A stretch of 32,995 bases of DNA from Acidiferrobacteraceae bacterium (GTDB taxonomy: Bacteria; Pseudomonadota; Gammaproteobacteria; Acidiferrobacterales; JAJDNE01): assembly GCA_037388825.1 (NCBI GenBank), contig JARRJV010000005.1, positions 1 to 32,995 of the forward strand. The letters run 5' to 3'. A program made the translations under genes and the position numbers. This document shows positions 24,763 through 32,995 of the stretch, one piece after another. The notes under the pieces were generated by a model that did no database searches, was not told where the DNA came from, and saw only the letters and a list, made by a program, of their open reading frames with translations. The first letter of the stretch is position 1. Every line of letters starts with the position of its first letter.

Positions 24763-26067
24763 GTGAGCGGCAAGCGAGCGGAACCGCCACGCCTGCAAGC
24801 GGCACGGGCCCTGTTCCGGATCGTCGACGAACAACGCTCCATCGACTCGGTCATGGCCACGATTGCCGAGGGCCGGGACCGCGCCCTGGTTCAGGAGCTG
24901 GTCTATGGCGGTGCCCGCTGGTACCACCAGCTGGACGCCATCGCTGAACTGCTGTTGCAGAAACCGTTCAAGGCCAGGGACCGCGAGCTGCACATGCTGC
25001 TGATCCTCGGTTTGTACCAGTTGCGGCACCTGGACACCCGTGCCCATGCCGCGGTTCATGAAACCGTGGAGGCGGTTGCGGCGGCGGGCAAGCCCTGGGC
25101 GCGGGGCGTTCTCAATGCCTGCCTGCGCCGCGCGCAGCGGGAAGCGGACGATCTCGATGCCCGGGTCGATCGCGACCCGGTACTGCGATTCAGCCACCCC
25201 CGCTGGCTGATCCAGCAGCTGCAAGAAGCCTATCCGAATCAATGGGAAGCGATCCTCGATGCCAATAACCAGCGCCCGCCACTGCACCTGCGGGTCAACC
25301 GGCGACGGATCTCGCGCACCGACTACCTGGCGCGCCTTGCCGAAGCCGACATGACGGCCGCGGCGTTGCCGGCGAGCGACGTGGGCATCGCCCTGGCGCA
25401 GGCGGTACCGGTCACCGCCCTGCCCGGTTTTTCCGATGGTCTGGTCTCGGTGCAGGACGGCGCAGCCCAGTACAGTGCTGAACTCCTTGATCTCGCGCCG
25501 GGACAAAGGGTGCTGGATGCCTGCGCCGCGCCCGGAGGCAAGGCAACCCACATCCTCGAACGCGAACCCGGCATCGCATCATTGTGGATGGTTGAGCAAT
25601 CTCCGGAACGCGCCACCATGATCGATGAGAACCTTCTGCGCCTGGGCCTCGAGGGCAAGGTCTGCACTGCCGATGCCGCCGCCCCCGGGACCTGGTGGGA
25701 CCGGCAGCCCTTCCAACGTATCCTGCTGGATGCGCCCTGTTCCGCCACCGGTGTGATCCGGCGACACCCGGACATCAAACTGCATCGCACGCCGGAGCAA
25801 GTCCGCCATGTGGTGGAACTCCAGGCCCGGCTGCTGGATGCCTTGTGGCCCTTGCTGGACCGCGGCGGTAAGCTGTTATACGTCACCTGTTCGGTGCTGC
25901 CCGGGGAAAACGCCTTGCAGATCGGGGACTTTCTCGCGCGCGCCGCGGACGCCGTCCCGGTGGCGCTGGAACTCGCCGGCGCCCCCCGGGGCGAAGACGG
26001 CGTACAACTGCTACCGGGACAACAGGATGGCGACGGTTTCTACTATGCGTGTCTTGCAAAAAAATAG
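24763..26067 (+). CDS. rsmB: 16S rRNA (cytosine(967)-C(5))-methyltransferase RsmB
   Basis: A 434-residue methyltransferase that makes m5C967 in 16S rRNA. A NusB-like RNA-binding domain covers residues about 10-145. The S-adenosylmethionine fold follows with DACAAPGGKATHIL. The two catalytic cysteines are Cys326 (DAPCSATGV) and Cys376 (VTCSVLPGEN), each within one residue of the Escherichia coli positions. The start is GTG at 24763, three bases after the fmt stop, so coupling is likely. The 3' end overlaps the start of the DUF4390 gene by about 23 bases in another frame. Confidence 0.96.
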   Translation: MSGKRAEPPRLQAARALFRIVDEQRSIDSVMATIAEGRDRALVQELVYGGARWYHQLDAIAELLLQKPFKARDRELHMLLILGLYQLRHLDTRAHAAVHETVEAVAAAGKPWARGVLNACLRRAQREADDLDARVDRDPVLRFSHPRWLIQQLQEAYPNQWEAILDANNQRPPLHLRVNRRRISRTDYLARLAEADMTAAALPASDVGIALAQAVPVTALPGFSDGLVSVQDGAAQYSAELLDLAPGQRVLDACAAPGGKATHILEREPGIASLWMVEQSPERATMIDENLLRLGLEGKVCTADAAAPGTWWDRQPFQRILLDAPCSATGVIRRHPDIKLHRTPEQVRHVVELQARLLDALWPLLDRGGKLLYVTCSVLPGENALQIGDFLARAADAVPVALELAGAPRGEDGVQLLPGQQDGDGFYYACLAKK

Positions 26068-26614
26068 TGTTGCCCTGGCCGCCGGGTTCCTGCTCGTGCT
26101 GACCAGCGCGAGCGCCATGGCTTCGTTTGAGGTCAGCAAGATCGAGGCGAGCGCAGGGGAAGGAAAACTGACGGTGTCGGGGGAAATTGATCTCAGCCTC
26201 AACAACAAGGTGGAGGAGGCGGTCTCGAAGGGAATCCCGCTGGACGTGGAAATCGAGCTGCGGCTGTACCGGGAGCGGCCAATCATCTGGTCGCGCCGGG
26301 TTGCATCCTGGACCCTGCGCCGGCAGATACGTTACCACGCGCTTTCCGGACAGTATCTGGTGCTGTATCGCGACCGGCACCCCAGGGAACTCGAAAGCTT
26401 CACCTCCCTGCAGGAGGCGCTGCACCAAATGGGAACCCTGAACAGCATTGATCTCAAGATCGGTGAACCCATTCAGTCCTCCGGTCGCTACAAACTGGAG
26501 TCGCGCGTGACCCTGGACATCGAATCCCTGCCTCCGCCGCTTCGGCCGGTGGCCTATACCTCGTTAGCCTGGCACCTGAACAGCGGGTGGTCGACATGGA
26601 CCGTGCAACACTAG
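26045..26614 (+). CDS. DUF4390 domain-containing exported protein
   Basis: A 189-residue exported protein with a signal peptide (NSVALAAGFLLVLTSASAMA, cleaved before SFEV). The mature part matches the DUF4390 pattern: a first strand pair with sparse charges (KLTVSGEIDLSLNNKVEEAV), then GIPLDVEIELRLYRERPIIW and RQIRYHALSGQYLVLYR, typical of a small periplasmic beta-rich domain. Function unknown. The family is regularly encoded between rsmB and ntrY in gammaproteobacteria, which suggests a link to the NtrY sensor. The start ATG 26045 lies inside the end of rsmB; ATG 26027 is an alternative that adds six residues. The end overlaps the start of ntrY by 19 bases. Confidence 0.9.
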   Translation: MRVLQKNSVALAAGFLLVLTSASAMASFEVSKIEASAGEGKLTVSGEIDLSLNNKVEEAVSKGIPLDVEIELRLYRERPIIWSRRVASWTLRRQIRYHALSGQYLVLYRDRHPRELESFTSLQEALHQMGTLNSIDLKIGEPIQSSGRYKLESRVTLDIESLPPPLRPVAYTSLAWHLNSGWSTWTVQH

Positions 26615-28815
26615 CCCGAAATATCCGGCGCGTTCCTCCCCTGGCCCTGCTGTCGGTACTGTTGCTGCTGGCGCTGGTGCTGATGAATGCAGCGACCCAG
26701 AATTCGGAAGTCTTCGGAAAGCTCTATTCCCTGCTCCTGCTGATCAACCTCATCGGGATCGTCGTCCTCCTGGGATTGATCGCGTTCAACCTGTACCGCC
26801 TCGTGGTGCAGTACCGGTCGCGCGTCATAGGTTCGCGCCTGACCCTGCGACTTTTCGGGATGACGGTTCTGCTTTCCATCATTCCCGTGATCATCGTCTT
26901 CTTCTTTTCCCTGCAGGCGATCAACCGCGGGATCGACAGCTGGTTCGACGTAAAGGTGGAGAAGGCGCTGGACGATGCCCTTCTCCTCGGGCGCACCGCC
27001 CTCGATGCCATCAAGCAGGACCTGGTCAACAAGGCGCACGATATGGCGACCCAGTTGTCCGGAACCTCGGGCAAACTGGTGGTGCCCACACTCAACTACT
27101 TGCGCGAACAGTACAACGTATCCGAGCTTGCGCTGTTCACCACGGAAGGCCGGGTCATCGGGTTCAGCGCACAGGAAGGACCGGAATCCGACACCCTGGT
27201 GCCGGATGCCCCCAGCGAGGCGGTACGCGCGCAGATTCGCCGGGGCCTGAATTATGCCAACCTGGATCCGGTGGAAGACGGCGAACTGCGTCTTCGCGTG
27301 GTGGTACCGGTGTACCCGCGCGATGTGGGCGCACCGCAGAATGTCCTTCAGATCCTGCAGCCCTTGCCCAATCGTTATGCCAATCTTGGGGAAAGCGTTC
27401 AGTCGGCCTTCGCCGAATATGAAAAGCTGGTCTATCTTCGTGGCCCCTTGAAGTTCGGGTTCACGCTGACCTTGTCCCTAGTGGCCCTGGTGACCGTGCT
27501 GATGTCGCTGTGGGCATCCATACTGGCTTCGCGGCGCGTCGCCGCACCGCTGCGCGATCTGGCGGAGGGTACCGCCGCGGTCGCGGCCGGCAACTACCGC
27601 ACCCGCCTGCCGGTTCCGGGGAACGATGAGGTTGGCGTGCTGGTCAAATCGTTCAACGAGATGACCACCCGAATCCACGAGGCCCAGACGGAAATCAAGC
27701 GTGGGCAACGCGAGGCGGAGATACAGCGCACGTATCTCGAAACCGTGCTCACCCATCTTTCATCGGGTGTGCTTTCCTTCGACGCCCGCACCAACCTGCG
27801 GACCTACAACGCAGCGGCAAATCACATCCTTGGCCTGGAACTGGAGGACGGCATCGGAAACCACCCCGACTGGATGCGGGAGTCGGATGCCCGGCTCGGG
27901 CCGTTGGTCGATATTCTCAACGAGAACATGAAAGACGGCCCGCGTGACTGGCAGGCGGAGGTTCTGTTGCAGCGCGGATCGGAGCGCACAGTGCTGATGG
28001 TGCGCGGCAGCCGCCTGCCCGGTCTGCGCGGACGCCTGGGTGGCCACGTAATCGTGTTCGACAACATGACCACCCTGATCCAGGCACAACGCGATGCGGC
28101 CTGGGCGGAAGTGGCGCGCCGCCTTGCCCATGAGATCAAGAATCCACTTACACCGATCCAGCTATCCGCGGAGCGGATCCGGCAAAAATGCATGGACCAG
28201 TTGCCGCAGAAGGAAAAGGAAACCCTGGACCGGTCCACCCGCACGATTGTAGACCAGGTTGATTCGCTCAAACGCATGGTCAACGACTTCTCCAGCTATG
28301 CCAGACCGGTGCCCATGCAATCCTCGCTCGTGGACATCAACGATCTGGTACGGGATGTTGCCGACATGTACCGTGGCAAAAGCGAGCGCCCCGACCTCGA
28401 ACTGGAGCTGGCCGATGCACTGCCGTCGCTGCGGGCCGATCCGGGACGCCTGCGCCAGGTGCTGCACAATCTTCTGCTCAATGCCGGCGATGCCCTTGCC
28501 ACGCGCAAGGATGCCAGGGTCATCATCGGTACGCGTGTGATTGGCGAGTCGCCCAATCGCCAGCTCGAGCTCGAGGTACAGGACAACGGACCGGGTTTCC
28601 CTGAGGGATTGCTGGACCATTTGTTCGAACCCTATGTCACAAGCAAGGAAAAAGGCACGGGGCTTGGTCTGGCGATCGTGAAGAAGATCGTCGAGGAACA
28701 CAACGGCAGCCTGGTTGCCGCCAACAACGAAACAGGGGCCTGCGTGACGCTGCATCTGCCGCTGGATGAAGCGGTGGGTGAATCGAACACCGGCACCAGG
28801 AAGCGACAGGCATGA
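26596..28815 (+). CDS. ntrY: NtrY-type membrane sensor histidine kinase
   Basis: A 739-residue inner-membrane sensor kinase. Three hydrophobic segments lie in the first 105 residues (PLALLSVLLLLALVLM; LLLINLIGIVVLLGLIAF; MTVLLSIIPVIIVFFF). A periplasmic region follows to about residue 290, then a fourth segment (FTLTLSLVALVTVLMSLWA). A HAMP domain (RRVAAPLRDLAEGTAAVAAG), a PAS-like domain and the transmitter complete it: phospho-acceptor His512 in RRLAHEIKNPLTPIQLSAER, N box LLLNAGDAL, then DNGPGFPEG and GTGLGLAIVKKIVEEH. ATG 26596 was taken after a GGGTGG site; GTG 26587 is possible. Partner ntrX follows with ATGA overlap. The periplasmic sensing domain suggests an envelope or redox cue in addition to nitrogen, which is inference. 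Confidence 0.94.
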   Translation: MDRATLARNIRRVPPLALLSVLLLLALVLMNAATQNSEVFGKLYSLLLLINLIGIVVLLGLIAFNLYRLVVQYRSRVIGSRLTLRLFGMTVLLSIIPVIIVFFFSLQAINRGIDSWFDVKVEKALDDALLLGRTALDAIKQDLVNKAHDMATQLSGTSGKLVVPTLNYLREQYNVSELALFTTEGRVIGFSAQEGPESDTLVPDAPSEAVRAQIRRGLNYANLDPVEDGELRLRVVVPVYPRDVGAPQNVLQILQPLPNRYANLGESVQSAFAEYEKLVYLRGPLKFGFTLTLSLVALVTVLMSLWASILASRRVAAPLRDLAEGTAAVAAGNYRTRLPVPGNDEVGVLVKSFNEMTTRIHEAQTEIKRGQREAEIQRTYLETVLTHLSSGVLSFDARTNLRTYNAAANHILGLELEDGIGNHPDWMRESDARLGPLVDILNENMKDGPRDWQAEVLLQRGSERTVLMVRGSRLPGLRGRLGGHVIVFDNMTTLIQAQRDAAWAEVARRLAHEIKNPLTPIQLSAERIRQKCMDQLPQKEKETLDRSTRTIVDQVDSLKRMVNDFSSYARPVPMQSSLVDINDLVRDVADMYRGKSERPDLELELADALPSLRADPGRLRQVLHNLLLNAGDALATRKDARVIIGTRVIGESPNRQLELEVQDNGPGFPEGLLDHLFEPYVTSKEKGTGLGLAIVKKIVEEHNGSLVAANNETGACVTLHLPLDEAVGESNTGTRKRQA

Positions 28816-30185
28816 ACCCGGAACACATCCTCGTCGTCGATGACGAACCGGAAATCCGGCGCCTCGTGCAGGAAATTCTCATGGACGAGGGCTATCGCGT
28901 CACCACCGCGGCGAAGGCCGCGGCCGCGGCCGAGGCCGTGGGAATCGAAAAACCGGATCTGGTCCTGCTGGATATCTGGCTGCCCGACGGGGACGGCATC
29001 GCCCTGCTCAAGGACTGGTCCACCGCCGGGTCACCGCCCTTTCCCGTGGTCATGATGTCCGGCCACGGAACCGTGGAAACGGCGGTCGAAGCCACCCGCC
29101 TGGGGGCCTACGACTTTATCGAGAAACCGGTGTCCATGGCCAAGCTGCTGGTGACCATTCGCCGGGCGTTACAGGCCGAAGCACTGCGTCGAGAAAACCT
29201 TTTGCTTCGACGCAGCCAGCTCACCGCCTCCGAACTGGTTGGGAACAGCCCCGCCATGGCCGCCCTGCGTGAAAATATTACGCGCATCGCCGCCACCAAT
29301 ACCTGGGTCCTCATCACCGGCGAACCCGGCAGCGGCAAGGGGGTTGCCGCACGCTACCTCCATCGCATCAGCCCCCGCGGCGACGGGCCCTTTGTCGAAG
29401 TCAGTCTGGGCGCCATTCCTCCAGAAAACGTCGCGGTGCAGCTGTTCGGCAACGAACGGGGCGACGAGGTTACGCCGGGCAGCTTCGAGCAGGCCGACGG
29501 CGGGACGCTGTTGCTGGACGAGGTGGGAGACCTGGATCTGGCCGCGCAGGCGCAATTGCTCAATGCCCTGGAGGCCGGTCGCTTCCTGCGCGTGGGCGGA
29601 AACTCACCGGTGAGCGTGGACGTACGAATCGTGGCAGCGACCAACCAGGACCTGGCGGCGGCGGTGAAGGACGGCCGATTCCGCGAAGACCTGTACTATC
29701 GATTGAACGTCGTTCCGGTGGAGATGCCGCCGCTGCGCGAACACGCCGAAGACATCCCCGCCCTGGTCACCTATCAACTGGAGTGGCTGGCACAGAACGA
29801 CCACCTGCCGTCACGCGACCTGGAGCCGTCGGCCATGACGGCACTGACGAAGTACTCCTGGCCCGGGAACGTGCGCGAACTGAACAATCTACTGCAGCGC
29901 CTGCTGATTCTGAACCGGGGCGGGCCCATCAGTGCCGAGGAAGTGCACCAGGCCCTGCGTGGCGTCGGGGTGAACGCGGAATCCATCGAGTTTCCGGTGG
30001 AGCTGTTTGGACAACCCCTGCGCGAGGCGAGGGACGCCTTCGAAAAATCCTACCTGGAAAACAATCTGCAGCGCACCAACGGCAACATCACCATGCTGGC
30101 CGAGATCTGCGGGATGGAACGCACCCACCTGTACCGCAAACTCAAGCACCTGGGGATCATGCCCAATCGCCGCAAGGAAAAATAA
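28812..30185 (+). CDS. ntrX: NtrX-type response regulator (AAA+, lacking the sigma-54 loop)
   Basis: A 457-residue regulator with the layout of NtrC-family proteins. The receiver (1-120) has Asp10/Asp11, phospho-acceptor Asp54 (LVLLDIWLPDGDG), Ser83 and Lys105. The AAA+ domain (about 141-385) has Walker A GEPGSGKG (170-177), Walker B LLLDEV (233-238) and the PGNVRELNNLLQRL block. A Fis-type HTH closes the protein (residues 407-447, ITMLAEICGMERTHLYRKL). The GAFTGA motif needed to engage sigma-54 is absent: the expected place reads GNERGDEVTPGSFEQADGG (213-231). This is known in NtrX from other proteobacteria, so it probably acts by plain DNA binding. The ATG overlaps the ntrY stop. Confidence 0.95.
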   Translation: MNPEHILVVDDEPEIRRLVQEILMDEGYRVTTAAKAAAAAEAVGIEKPDLVLLDIWLPDGDGIALLKDWSTAGSPPFPVVMMSGHGTVETAVEATRLGAYDFIEKPVSMAKLLVTIRRALQAEALRRENLLLRRSQLTASELVGNSPAMAALRENITRIAATNTWVLITGEPGSGKGVAARYLHRISPRGDGPFVEVSLGAIPPENVAVQLFGNERGDEVTPGSFEQADGGTLLLDEVGDLDLAAQAQLLNALEAGRFLRVGGNSPVSVDVRIVAATNQDLAAAVKDGRFREDLYYRLNVVPVEMPPLREHAEDIPALVTYQLEWLAQNDHLPSRDLEPSAMTALTKYSWPGNVRELNNLLQRLLILNRGGPISAEEVHQALRGVGVNAESIEFPVELFGQPLREARDAFEKSYLENNLQRTNGNITMLAEICGMERTHLYRKLKHLGIMPNRRKEK

Positions 30186-30225
30186 GGCTTCAATCGCTAT
30201 GGTTTTGCCATTACTCTAACGCGCC

Positions 30226-31605
30226 ATGAAGATCATCATCCTCGGTGCCGGTCAGGTCGGAACGTCTGTGGCCGAAAATCTCGTCAACGAGGCCAATGAC
30301 ATCACCGTTATCGATCTGGACGGGCGTCGGCTGGAGGAGTTGCAGAACCGCCTGGACCTGCGCACCGTGCATGGCAACGGCGCGCACCCGGATACGCTGC
30401 GGCGTGCCGGTGCGGAAGATGCCGACCTGATTCTGGCCGTCAGCAACAGCGACGAGATCAACATGGTCGCGTGCCAGATCGCCTACTCCCTGTTCCATAC
30501 GCCGACCAAGATCGCGCGCATCCGCGCGACGGAATTTCTCTCCCATCCGGAGATCTTCACCCAGGAAGCGATTCCCATCGATGTCATCATCAGTCCCGAG
30601 CAGATCGTGACGGACTACATCCTGCGCCTGATCGAATATCCCACCGCCCTGCAGGTTCTGGATTTCGCCGGTGGACTGGTGCAACTGGTGGGCGTGCACG
30701 CCCTGGCCGATGGCCCGCTCGTGGGCCATGAGATACGGGAGCTGGCCGAACATCTTCCCAATGTCGACACGCGCGTCGCCGCCATCTATCGACAGGACCG
30801 GCCCATCCCGCCGGAAGGATCGACCATCATCGAGAAGAACGATGAGGTCTTCTTCATCGCCGCGAAAAAGCATTTGAAGTCGGTCATGGCAGAGCTGCGC
30901 AAGCTCGAGCGCAGTGCGCGCCGGGTCATGCTCGCTGGCGGTGGCAACATCGGCCTGCGCCTGGCGGAGAGCCTGGAAAAGAGCGGTTATTCGGTGAAGT
31001 TGATTGACCGCAACCCGGAGCGCACACGGGAGGTGGCCGAACGCCTGCACAAGACCGTGGTACTCATGGGCGATGCCGCCGACGAGGAACTGCTGATCCA
31101 GGAAGGGATCGAGGAGGCCGACGTGTTTTGCGCCCTCACCAATGATGACGAGGCCAATATTCTGTCGGCCATGCTTGCCAAGCGACTGGGTGCACGCAAG
31201 GTGATGTCATTAATCAATCGCGGATCCTATGTGGATCTGGTACAGAACGTCGGCGGCATGGATATCGCGATCTCGCCACAACAGGCAACCATCGGCAGCC
31301 TCCTGGCCCATGTGCGTCGCGGCGATGTGGTCGCCGTCCATGCCCTGCGTCGTGGTGCCGCCGAGGCAATCGAGGCGGTGGCCCACGGCGATTCCAGCAC
31401 CTCGCGCGTGGTTGGCCGCACCATCGACGAGATCAAGCTGCCTTCCGGCATCACCATCGGTGCCATCGTTCGCGCCACTGAGGTATTGATGGCCCACCAC
31501 GATACCGTGATCGAAGCTGACGACCATGTGATCCTGTTCGTGGTCGACAAGCGCCACATCCCGGACGTGGAGCGCCTGTTCCAGGTGGCGTACACCTTCC
31601 TGTAA
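30226..31605 (+). CDS. trkA: Trk system potassium transporter peripheral subunit TrkA
   Basis: A 459-residue cytoplasmic gating subunit of the TrkH/TrkG potassium channel. It has two RCK modules: an NAD(H)-binding TrkA-N domain beginning [18 protein letters not shown] with TrkA-C after it, then a second beginning [18 protein letters not shown] and continuing to a second TrkA-C ([18 protein letters not shown]). The length fits the family. The 40 bases between ntrX and trkA have no clear terminator, so read-through is possible. No trkH lies in the window. Potassium uptake by Trk and NAGGN synthesis are both standard osmotic responses, so trkA and the NAGGN locus probably serve the same lifestyle though not one operon. 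Confidence 0.97.
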   Translation: MKIIILGAGQVGTSVAENLVNEANDITVIDLDGRRLEELQNRLDLRTVHGNGAHPDTLRRAGAEDADLILAVSNSDEINMVACQIAYSLFHTPTKIARIRATEFLSHPEIFTQEAIPIDVIISPEQIVTDYILRLIEYPTALQVLDFAGGLVQLVGVHALADGPLVGHEIRELAEHLPNVDTRVAAIYRQDRPIPPEGSTIIEKNDEVFFIAAKKHLKSVMAELRKLERSARRVMLAGGGNIGLRLAESLEKSGYSVKLIDRNPERTREVAERLHKTVVLMGDAADEELLIQEGIEEADVFCALTNDDEANILSAMLAKRLGARKVMSLINRGSYVDLVQNVGGMDIAISPQQATIGSLLAHVRRGDVVAVHALRRGAAEAIEAVAHGDSSTSRVVGRTIDEIKLPSGITIGAIVRATEVLMAHHDTVIEADDHVILFVVDKRHIPDVERLFQVAYTFL

Positions 31606-31621
31606 GCGGCTTCTGTTCGCC

Positions 31622-31939
31622 ATGAGCATGATCGACAACCTGGAAAACATGCTCACCACCGGCAAGGAAACCGCCCTGCTGCGCTACAGCCTCGGTGCCG
31701 AATACCTCAAGCTCGACGACTTCGCCAAAGCGATCCCTCATCTGCGGCGGGCGGTGGAACTGGATGAACAGTATTCGGCCGCCTGGAAGCTGTTGGGCAA
31801 GGCCTACGCCGGTGCCGAACGCGCCGAGGATGCAGTCGAAGCCTACACCCGTGGCATTGCCGTCGCAGAACACAAAGGGGACAAACAAGCGGCCAAGGAA
31901 ATGCGGGTGTTCCTGCGGCGATTGCAGAAGTCGTCCTAA
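31622..31939 (+). CDS. small TPR-repeat protein
   Basis: A 105-residue helical protein with two tetratricopeptide repeats: residues 20-53 (RYSLGAEYLKLDDFAKAIPH) and 54-90 (AAWKLLGKAYAGAERAEDAV), followed by a basic helix. Such units mediate protein-protein contacts; no partner is evident. There is no signal peptide, so it is cytoplasmic. It lies 16 bases after trkA and is probably cotranscribed. It converges on the zinc-ribbon gene with 19 bases between stops and no visible terminator hairpin. Confidence 0.85.
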   Translation: MSMIDNLENMLTTGKETALLRYSLGAEYLKLDDFAKAIPHLRRAVELDEQYSAAWKLLGKAYAGAERAEDAVEAYTRGIAVAEHKGDKQAAKEMRVFLRRLQKSS

Positions 31940-31958
31940 ATCATCCCGCGCGCAAACT

Positions 31959-32492
31959 TCAGAAGACTTGGTCCCGGACGGGCCGCCAGCCTCGGCGATC
32001 ATTTCGCGAGCGGCGGTCATCCTCGAATCGCACGCCGTCTCGTCGGTCCGTGCCTTTGCGCCGCTCGCCGAGCGCGCGCCGCTCCTCGACAAATCCGCCA
32101 CCGGGGAGCTCGACGAAGCCCTTGGCCCTCATCTTCAATCGGTATTCGAGCAGGTTGAATCCGCAATGATTGCAGGTATCGCCAGTCACGCGGCTGCGAC
32201 AGGATGGACAGGACAAGGACGGCGGTTGTTCTTCATTGCCAGGCTCCTGCGGCAGGATCTCGCACAGGGCACCCAGCTTCTTCATGCGGGCCTGGAAACG
32301 CCGCGCATCCTCCCATGACAGATTCCGACCGACCTGGACGGCTCGGCCCGAAAAAAGTGAATCCAGCTTTTTCGCCGAGAGTCGGAACCGGCGCTTGATG
32401 TTTTGCCGAACCTCCGCGACATTTCTGCCATGCACCGGCAACCCGGTAAATACGACGTGATACTGTCCATCGACGGTCAACTCTTCAGCCAT
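31959..32492 (-). CDS. zinc-ribbon protein with L7/L12-like N-terminus and Arg-rich tail
   Basis: A 177-residue protein of unknown function in three parts. Residues 10-80 (VRQNIKRRFRLSAKKLDSLF, then ARRFQARMKKLGALCEIL) resemble the small alpha/beta module related to the ribosomal L7/L12 C-terminal fold seen at the start of several proteobacterial envelope or regulatory proteins. Residues 95-110 are a zinc ribbon with Cys95, 98, 107 and 110 (CPSC and CNHC). The tail (136-170) is Arg-rich, with two copies of an RR-three-residues-DRR pattern (ERRKGTDRRDG and DRRSRNDRRGW). ATG 32490-32492 follows a GGGGAG site. No homologue was named with confidence, and the family assignment of the N-terminus is inference. 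It lies 39 bases downstream of the peroxiredoxin gene. Confidence 0.75.
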   Translation of the reverse strand: MAEELTVDGQYHVVFTGLPVHGRNVAEVRQNIKRRFRLSAKKLDSLFSGRAVQVGRNLSWEDARRFQARMKKLGALCEILPQEPGNEEQPPSLSCPSCRSRVTGDTCNHCGFNLLEYRLKMRAKGFVELPGGGFVEERRALGERRKGTDRRDGVRFEDDRRSRNDRRGWRPVRDQVF

Positions 32493-32531
32493 GGCTCTCC
32501 CCTTTCTTTCAGCCCCTAATCCGAACGGCGA

Positions 32532-32995
32532 TCACGCGGTGCAGGCGGAATGCCTCGGTGCAGCCACCAGTCCCGCCGGCACCTGACCAGTGTAAATTAT
32601 CTTGGCCGGACCCGGCCAGTGGCAATCATCCCATCCGTAGGCCATGCCGTGCTCTTCCAGCATCTTCTTGGCACGGGCGCAGTAAGGGCAGCCCGGCTTG
32701 GTGATGATGCTGACCGATTCCGGAATGCGCGCCTTCGGATTGATGTATTCGATCATGGTGTCGGCGTCGGACACCTCGAACGGATCACCCGGCTTGTCCG
32801 GCTCGATGAACTGCTTCTCCACCACACCGTCCTTCACCAGCATGGAGTAGCGCCAGGAGCGCTTGCCGAATCCAAGATCGCTCTTGTCGACGAGCATGTT
32901 CATACCTTCGGTGAACTCGCCGTTACCGTCCGGGATCAGGGTGACGTTGTCCGCCTCCTGGTCCTTTTTCCACTCGTCCATGACAAAGGCGTCGT
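32532..32995 (-). CDS. peroxiredoxin-glutaredoxin hybrid (5' end outside window; glutaredoxin end disrupted)
   Basis: The C-terminal 154 residues or so of a Prx5-type glutathione peroxidase fused to glutaredoxin, which reduces peroxides with glutathione. The peroxiredoxin part is well conserved: [11 protein letters not shown] at the window edge, [33 protein letters not shown] and [18 protein letters not shown]. The ATG at 32981 is internal, matching a conserved FVM; the true start is beyond 32995. The glutaredoxin active site CPYC is intact (32679-32690). After HGMAY (codon ending 32637) the sequence departs from the family: the last 34 residues lack the cis-Pro TVP motif and the Gly-Gly turn. 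A GG-x-TEAF-like string appears in another frame at 32548-32568, so an old frameshift plus deletion, or an assembly error, is likely. Confidence 0.85.
   Translation of the reverse strand, partial: DAFVMDEWKKDQEADNVTLIPDGNGEFTEGMNMLVDKSDLGFGKRSWRYSMLVKDGVVEKQFIEPDKPGDPFEVSDADTMIEYINPKARIPESVSIITKPGCPYCARAKKMLEEHGMAYGWDDCHWPGPAKIIYTGQVPAGLVAAPRHSACTA

Noticed and set aside
23842-25551. A 569-codon open frame on the minus strand opposite fmt and rsmB
   Set aside because: Antisense shadow of two certain genes; no start signal or domain.

Overview
The window is a GC-rich chromosomal segment with dense coding, short intergenic gaps and many overlapping start/stop codons. Gene content and order point to a gammaproteobacterium, probably a salt-tolerant one near the Chromatiales/Ectothiorhodospiraceae. 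The evidence is the lysM-dprA-smg-topA block divergent from def-fmt-rsmB, with DUF4390-ntrY-ntrX between rsmB and trkA, and a complete N-acetylglutaminylglutamine amide (NAGGN) osmolyte locus. The lineage is inferred from gene order only. I saw no rRNA, tRNA, CRISPR array, transposase or prophage gene, and no gene-free stretch longer than about 260 bases.

Layout. Positions 1-5.7 kb are accessory-like. They hold the tail of an unidentified gene, an OPT-family transporter, then on the minus strand a beta-barrel protein, a nitrilase and an AlkD-like DNA glycosylase. A secreted DUF4402 protein follows, divergent from a regulator that joins a MerR/excisionase-type helix-turn-helix to a receiver domain. 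An AT-rich spacer between these last two carries a perfect 12-bp inverted motif. Positions 5.8-11.1 kb are the NAGGN operon on the minus strand, transcribed marR, asnO, ngg, M42 peptidase. Positions 11.1-15.4 kb are a second minus-strand group (lipoprotein, mpl, dsbA, acetolactate synthase) that ends at a clear hairpin/T-run terminator before the NAGGN promoter region.

Positions 15.5-23.2 kb hold rnd on the plus strand, convergent with a minus-strand housekeeping group transcribed lysM, dprA, smg, topA, mltA. Positions 23.3-31.9 kb are a plus-strand run: def, fmt, rsmB, DUF4390, ntrY, ntrX, trkA and a TPR protein. The window ends with two minus-strand genes: a zinc-ribbon protein of unknown function and a peroxiredoxin-glutaredoxin hybrid whose 5' end lies outside and whose 3' end looks eroded.

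How the genes fit together. The NAGGN enzymes and the TrkA potassium-uptake subunit suit a cell that meets osmotic stress with potassium and organic solutes. Mpl, MltA and the LysM protein concern wall recycling and binding. Def, Fmt and RsmB concern translation. NtrY-NtrX is a membrane two-component system whose regulator lacks the sigma-54 contact loop. The least explained part is the DUF4402 / HTH-receiver pair with its shared motif; no wholly new system can be claimed from sequence reading alone.
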